Of a stretch of 64,000 bases of DNA, positions 60,306 through 64,000 are shown one piece after another; within the stretch, counting starts at the first letter, position 1; each line of letters opens with the position of its first letter. The position numbers and the translations under genes were made by a program. A model generated the notes under the pieces. It saw nothing but the letters and a program-made list of their open reading frames with translations. It did no database searches and had not been told where the DNA came from. The DNA comes from Alphaproteobacteria bacterium (GTDB lineage: Bacteria > Pseudomonadota > Alphaproteobacteria > Micropepsales > Micropepsaceae): NCBI GenBank assembly GCA_019247845.1, contig JAFBAL010000042.1, positions 103,263 through 167,262 on the forward strand. The letters run 5' to 3'.

Positions 60306-62984
60306 ATGGCCACGTCCGATCTGATCTGCAACGAGAAGGGCCGCCGCCAGGACGTCCGCGACGCTCAGCTCTACGGCTTCGATTACGTCGAGGTGGACGA
60401 GGATCAGCGCACGCTCGAGGTGTTCTTCCTCGGCCGGGCGCCGGCGGGCGTCGAAATGGCCAATGTCCGCATCACCGGCGGCCGCAAGATCCGCGACATC
60501 GAGGTGACGGCCATGAAGATCGTCCGTCAGCGCGACCCCTCGCTCGACGACACCATGGAAGTGTCGCTCGACAAATACGGCGACTTCTCCGTCTACACGC
60601 TGAGTCTGGTCGCCCTCGACGAGCAGGGACGTCCGACCGACGAGCCGCTGCCGGGCTTCGATCCGCTCTACGCCAGCGTCGATTTCTCGTTCAAGGCCTG
60701 CTGCCCGAACGACCTGGACTGCGCGCCCCAGGAGGTCTGCCCGCCGCCCGTGCGCAACGAGCCCGACATCAACTATCTCGCCAAGGACTACGACAGCTTC
60801 CGCCGGCTGATCCTCGACCGCCTGGCGCTGACGATGCCGTACTGGACCGAAAGCCACATCCCCGACATCGGCATCATGCTCGTCGAGCTCTTCGCCTATG
60901 CGGGCGACCAGCTCAGCTATTTCCAGGACGCGGTGGCGACGGAGGCCTATCTCGGAACCGCGCGGCACCGCATCTCGGTGCGCCGCCACTGCCGGCTCGT
61001 CGACTACACCCTGCACGAAGGCTGCAACGCGCGCGCCTTCGTCACGGTTTCGACGGACACGAACCAGCCCCTCGATCTCACCCAGGCGTACTTCTGCACC
61101 GCGTTCCCCGGCATGCCGGTTTCGCCCGTGCTGGAGCCGGACGACATGCTGAAGGCGCCGCCGGGCACGTTCGAATGCTTTTCGCCGTTGCCGCAGACGC
61201 CCGACGGCAAGATCGATCTCGTCGCGGCGCATAGCGAGATGCAGTTCTACGGCTGGGGCGATTGCGCCTGCTGTCTGCCGAAGGGCGCCACCTCGGCGAC
61301 GCTGGTCGACGGCTGGGACGAGCCCGGCGGCAAGCGCGCGTTGCAGCTCAAGGTGGGCGAGGTCCTGATCTTCGAGGAAGTCGTCGGCCCCAGGACCGGC
61401 AATCCCGCCGACGCCGATCCGTCGCATCGCCAGGCGGTGAGGCTGACCAAGGTCTCGCCGAACGTCGATCCGCTCTACAAGCAGCCCGTGGTCGACATCG
61501 AGTGGTGCTCGGAAGACGCGCTGACCTTCCCGCTCTGCCTCTCGGCCGAGATGCCGCCGCCGGATTGCGATTGCCGCGGCCGCATCTCGGTCGCGCGCGG
61601 CAACGTCATCCTGGTCGGTCACGGGCTCGGCCGCCGCAACGAGCCGATCGGCAAGGTCGGCACGCAAAGCAGCAGCGAGAACTGCCCCACCGACTGCGCG
61701 CCGCGCGAGACGGTGGTGTCGCCCGCGCCGTTCCGTCCCGTGCTGCAGGGCGTGCCCGTCACCCATAGCGTGCCGCTGGACGGCTGCGCCTGCACCGGCG
61801 CGCTGATCGTCCAGGACCCGCGCCAGGCGGTGCCGCAGATCACGCTGACCGGCGCGGGCGGCACGACCTGGACGGCCGTGCCTGACCTGCTCCAGAGCGG
61901 CCCGAACGACGCGCATTTCGTGGCCGAGATCGACGATGGCGGCGTGGCGCATCTGCGCTTCGGCAACGGTCGCGAAGGAATGATGCCTGAGGCCGACGCC
62001 GAGTTCACCGCAACCTATTCCGTCGGCAACGGGCCCGCGGGCAATGTCGGCGCCGAGACGATCCGCTACATCGCCTTCAAGCAGGTGACGAACGTCCTGG
62101 GAAAGGTCGAGCCGCGAAATCCCTTGCCCGCGCGCGGCGGCGTTGCGCCCGAGACCATCGCCGAAGCCAAGACGTTCGCGCCCTTTGCCTTTCGAAGCGC
62201 GCTGGAGCGCGCGGTGACGGCCGACGACTACGCGACGCTCGCCGCCGACAATGCGCGGCGCCTTGCCGAGCGCGCCGCGGTGTTCGCCGCCGCGGCGCCC
62301 GTGGCGCAGCCGGCGCCCTCGCTGCCCGGGCCTCAGGCCGACGATCCGCGCGCCGCGCTGGAAGAAGACGACGACGGGGAGAACCTGCTCGCCTCCGCCG
62401 CCTGCTTCATCCCGTTCCAGCGTCTGCAAGGCGCGCGCGGCACGCTGGCGTGGACGGGCAGCTGGTACGAAGCGCAGGTCGCCGTCGATCCGCTCGGCAA
62501 GGAATCCGCCGACGCCGAGCTGCTGGCCGAGATCGAAGGTTATCTCGAGCCCTACCGGCGCGTCGGCCACGACCTCAGCGTCCGCCAGGCGAACTACGCG
62601 CCGCTCGACCTGGCGCTGTCGGTCTGCGTGCGGCCCGGCGCGCTGCGCGGCCATGTCGAGAGCGCGCTGCTCGACGTCTTCAGCAATCGCGTGCTGCCGG
62701 GCGGCCGTCTCGGCTTCTTCCATCCCGACAATCTGGGCTTCGGCGGCGCCGTCTATGCGAGCCGCATCGTCGCCGCGGCACAGGCGGTGAGCGGGGTGAT
62801 GGAAGTGCGCATCGCCAGGCTCGCACGGTTCGATCCGGGCTCGCCCGCGGCGGGCGCGGACGACGACGGCGCCCCCCATGGCGGCGTGCTCGTGCTCGCG
62901 CCGTACGAGATCGCGCGCCTGGACGGCGATCCGAGCCTTCCCGGAAACGGACGGCTGACGCTTTTCATGAGAGGTGGCAGATGA
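60306..62984 (+). CDS. Baseplate wedge protein, J-like (gp6/Pvc11-like)
   Basis: The protein has 892 residues. NYLAKDYDSFRRLILDRL and DIGIMLVELFAYAGDQLSYFQD are typical of the putative baseplate assembly proteins related to gpJ/gp6; RFGNGREGMMP and ERAVTADDYATLA are the later J-domain motifs. It contains an insertion with several Cys (CACCLP, CDCRG). Members form the ring around the hub that triggers contraction. An ATGA overlap leads to the next wedge gene. Confidence 0.9.
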   Translation: MATSDLICNEKGRRQDVRDAQLYGFDYVEVDEDQRTLEVFFLGRAPAGVEMANVRITGGRKIRDIEVTAMKIVRQRDPSLDDTMEVSLDKYGDFSVYTLSLVALDEQGRPTDEPLPGFDPLYASVDFSFKACCPNDLDCAPQEVCPPPVRNEPDINYLAKDYDSFRRLILDRLALTMPYWTESHIPDIGIMLVELFAYAGDQLSYFQDAVATEAYLGTARHRISVRRHCRLVDYTLHEGCNARAFVTVSTDTNQPLDLTQAYFCTAFPGMPVSPVLEPDDMLKAPPGTFECFSPLPQTPDGKIDLVAAHSEMQFYGWGDCACCLPKGATSATLVDGWDEPGGKRALQLKVGEVLIFEEVVGPRTGNPADADPSHRQAVRLTKVSPNVDPLYKQPVVDIEWCSEDALTFPLCLSAEMPPPDCDCRGRISVARGNVILVGHGLGRRNEPIGKVGTQSSSENCPTDCAPRETVVSPAPFRPVLQGVPVTHSVPLDGCACTGALIVQDPRQAVPQITLTGAGGTTWTAVPDLLQSGPNDAHFVAEIDDGGVAHLRFGNGREGMMPEADAEFTATYSVGNGPAGNVGAETIRYIAFKQVTNVLGKVEPRNPLPARGGVAPETIAEAKTFAPFAFRSALERAVTADDYATLAADNARRLAERAAVFAAAAPVAQPAPSLPGPQADDPRAALEEDDDGENLLASAACFIPFQRLQGARGTLAWTGSWYEAQVAVDPLGKESADAELLAEIEGYLEPYRRVGHDLSVRQANYAPLDLALSVCVRPGALRGHVESALLDVFSNRVLPGGRLGFFHPDNLGFGGAVYASRIVAAAQAVSGVMEVRIARLARFDPGSPAAGADDDGAPHGGVLVLAPYEIARLDGDPSLPGNGRLTLFMRGGR

Positions 62985-64000
62985 GCGCGATGTGCGGCTG
63001 CGCAAGCGGAGCTTGCAGCTGCGGCTGCTGCGACGGCGTCGGCATCGTCACGCCGGTGTCCGAATTCAACCCGCCAGGGCTGGACGCGCTCGCCTATCGC
63101 GTCGGCACCCATGCCGCGTTCTTCGAGACCATGCTGGCGCGGCTGTCGAACCTCGTCGTCGAGGCGCCCGCGGCCAACGGCATCGGCATGGATCGCCTCT
63201 ATCCCCTGGCCGGGCTCACCGCGCGCGACACGTCCGACCCCTCGATCGCTCTGCTCGACGCCTGGGCCGTGGTCGCCGACGTCCTGTCCTTCTATCAGGA
63301 GCGCATCGCCAACGAAGGCTATCTGCCGACCGCGATCGAGCGCCGCTCCATCCTCGAGCTGGCCCGGCTGATCGGCTATCGCCTGCGTCCCGGCGTGGCG
63401 GCAAGCGTCTATCTGGCCTTCACCGCGTCGCCGGATTTCAAGGGCGACATCCCCGCCGGTACGCGCGCGCAAAGCATCCCCGGCCCCGGCGAGCGGCCGC
63501 AGTTCTTCGAGACCTCGGACCAGCTAGCCGTGCGCGACGTCTGGAACGCGATGAGGCCGCGCCTCACGCGCCCGCAATTGCTGAGCCCGTCGGGATCGGT
63601 CGCCGACGTCAAGGTCATCGACACGCTCTATCTCGACGGCATCGCGACCAACCTGAAGCCCGGCAATGCGATCCTGTTCGTGTTCAACAGCGACACGAGC
63701 GACGCGGCCGGCCGGCAGCTGCGCATGGTCGAGGACGTCGTCGCGCAGGCCGGCGACAAGCGCACGGAAGTCACGCTGGTCGAGAACTTCGACGACGTGG
63801 ACGCCAAGACCGCGCTCCAGCTCTATATCGACAAGGCGACCTATCTCTTCCAGGGCAGCGCGCTCGCTCTCGACGTCGCCCAGATCCTGGTCGCGGTCAG
63901 GGACAGCTTCGATCCCAAGAGCCTGGTGCCGCTGGCCTTGGCCCAGCTTCAGGAAAAGCTCAACGTCGCCGGGGCCCGCGGCTTTTCGCGCATCGCGGCC
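62981..64000 (+). CDS. Second baseplate wedge protein (Pvc12-like), cut by the window end
   Basis: The start overlaps the previous stop (ATGA) and the frame stays open for 340 codons to the right edge, so the gene is partial. SDPSIALLDAWAVVADVLSFYQERIANEGYLPTA is the same signature as in gp6/gp7-like baseplate proteins, with GDIPAGTRAQSIPGPGERPQFFET following. The N-terminus MSAMCGCASGACSCGCC is strikingly Cys-rich (six Cys in seventeen residues), which is unusual for a wedge protein and may bind metal. Further baseplate, fibre and tape genes probably lie to the right. Confidence 0.85.
   Translation, partial: MSAMCGCASGACSCGCCDGVGIVTPVSEFNPPGLDALAYRVGTHAAFFETMLARLSNLVVEAPAANGIGMDRLYPLAGLTARDTSDPSIALLDAWAVVADVLSFYQERIANEGYLPTAIERRSILELARLIGYRLRPGVAASVYLAFTASPDFKGDIPAGTRAQSIPGPGERPQFFETSDQLAVRDVWNAMRPRLTRPQLLSPSGSVADVKVIDTLYLDGIATNLKPGNAILFVFNSDTSDAAGRQLRMVEDVVAQAGDKRTEVTLVENFDDVDAKTALQLYIDKATYLFQGSALALDVAQILVAVRDSFDPKSLVPLALAQLQEKLNVAGARGFSRIAA

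Noticed and set aside
44637..64000. Contractile prophage or type VI secretion system
   Set aside because: No capsid, terminase, integrase, lysis, TssJLM or ClpV genes are visible. DUF4255, the Pvc15-like ATPase and DUF4157 genes are marks of eCIS.
1..64000. tRNA, rRNA, CRISPR arrays, insertion sequences or attachment sites
   Set aside because: I saw no transposase or integrase, no regularly spaced repeats and no tRNA-like sequence while reading. A covariance-model scan would be needed to exclude small RNAs.

Overview
The window is a high-GC stretch of Gram-negative DNA. The Gram-negative call rests on a LolA-fold lipoprotein-sorting protein and an outer-membrane beta-barrel. It is probably Pseudomonadota and perhaps an alphaproteobacterium; that finer placement is inference from GC content and gene style only. 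Nearly every base is coding. Many genes overlap by 4 nt (ATGA, GTGA, TTGA), which indicates long operons.

Two accessory systems sit back to back. Positions 1 to about 43,925 hold a trans-AT polyketide gene cluster. It opens with a TPR-sulfotransferase (5-2212), a methyltransferase-like protein, a small unknown protein, a PaaK-type acyl-CoA ligase and a ferritin-like diiron oxygenase. Three AT-less PKS proteins follow (6110-21006): KS-DH-KR-ACP-KS, then KS linker-ACP-degenerate ACP-ER-KS, then aminotransferase-ACP-KS0-ACP. Next come a MATE exporter, a carbamoyltransferase, two tandem P450s and a CFA-synthase-like methyltransferase. A minus-strand pair encodes a fatty-acyl-AMP ligase and a beta-lactamase-fold hydrolase. 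The trans-acting acyl hydrolase and the AT-enoylreductase fusion lie at 31267-34526. An XRE regulator, an SDR, an ABC-LolA-outer membrane export operon, a phosphopantetheinyl transferase and a second carbamoyltransferase complete the cluster. It therefore appears to carry its own carrier-protein activation, acyl supply, tailoring and envelope transport.

Positions 44,004 to the right edge hold an extracellular contractile injection system (eCIS): a second XRE regulator, sheath, tube, a gp26-like zinc protein, a Pro-rich protein, a DUF4255 terminator, an AAA+ ATPase and a small protein. Three consecutive DUF4157 proteins follow, then CIS tube/LysM adaptor, hub, spike, PAAR-like tip, gp25 and two baseplate wedge proteins, the last cut by the window end. 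Each DUF4157 protein carries a second zinc-protease-like motif; the third is a full metzincin signature. They look like a cargo cassette of putative injected proteases.

The two systems may be linked. Each is associated with one of two paralogous XRE regulators sharing an unusual YNCQxCY motif. TTGAA-N9/10/11-TTCAA dyads occur on both sides of the SDR gene and just upstream of the sheath gene, so common control of polyketide and injection machine is a testable idea.
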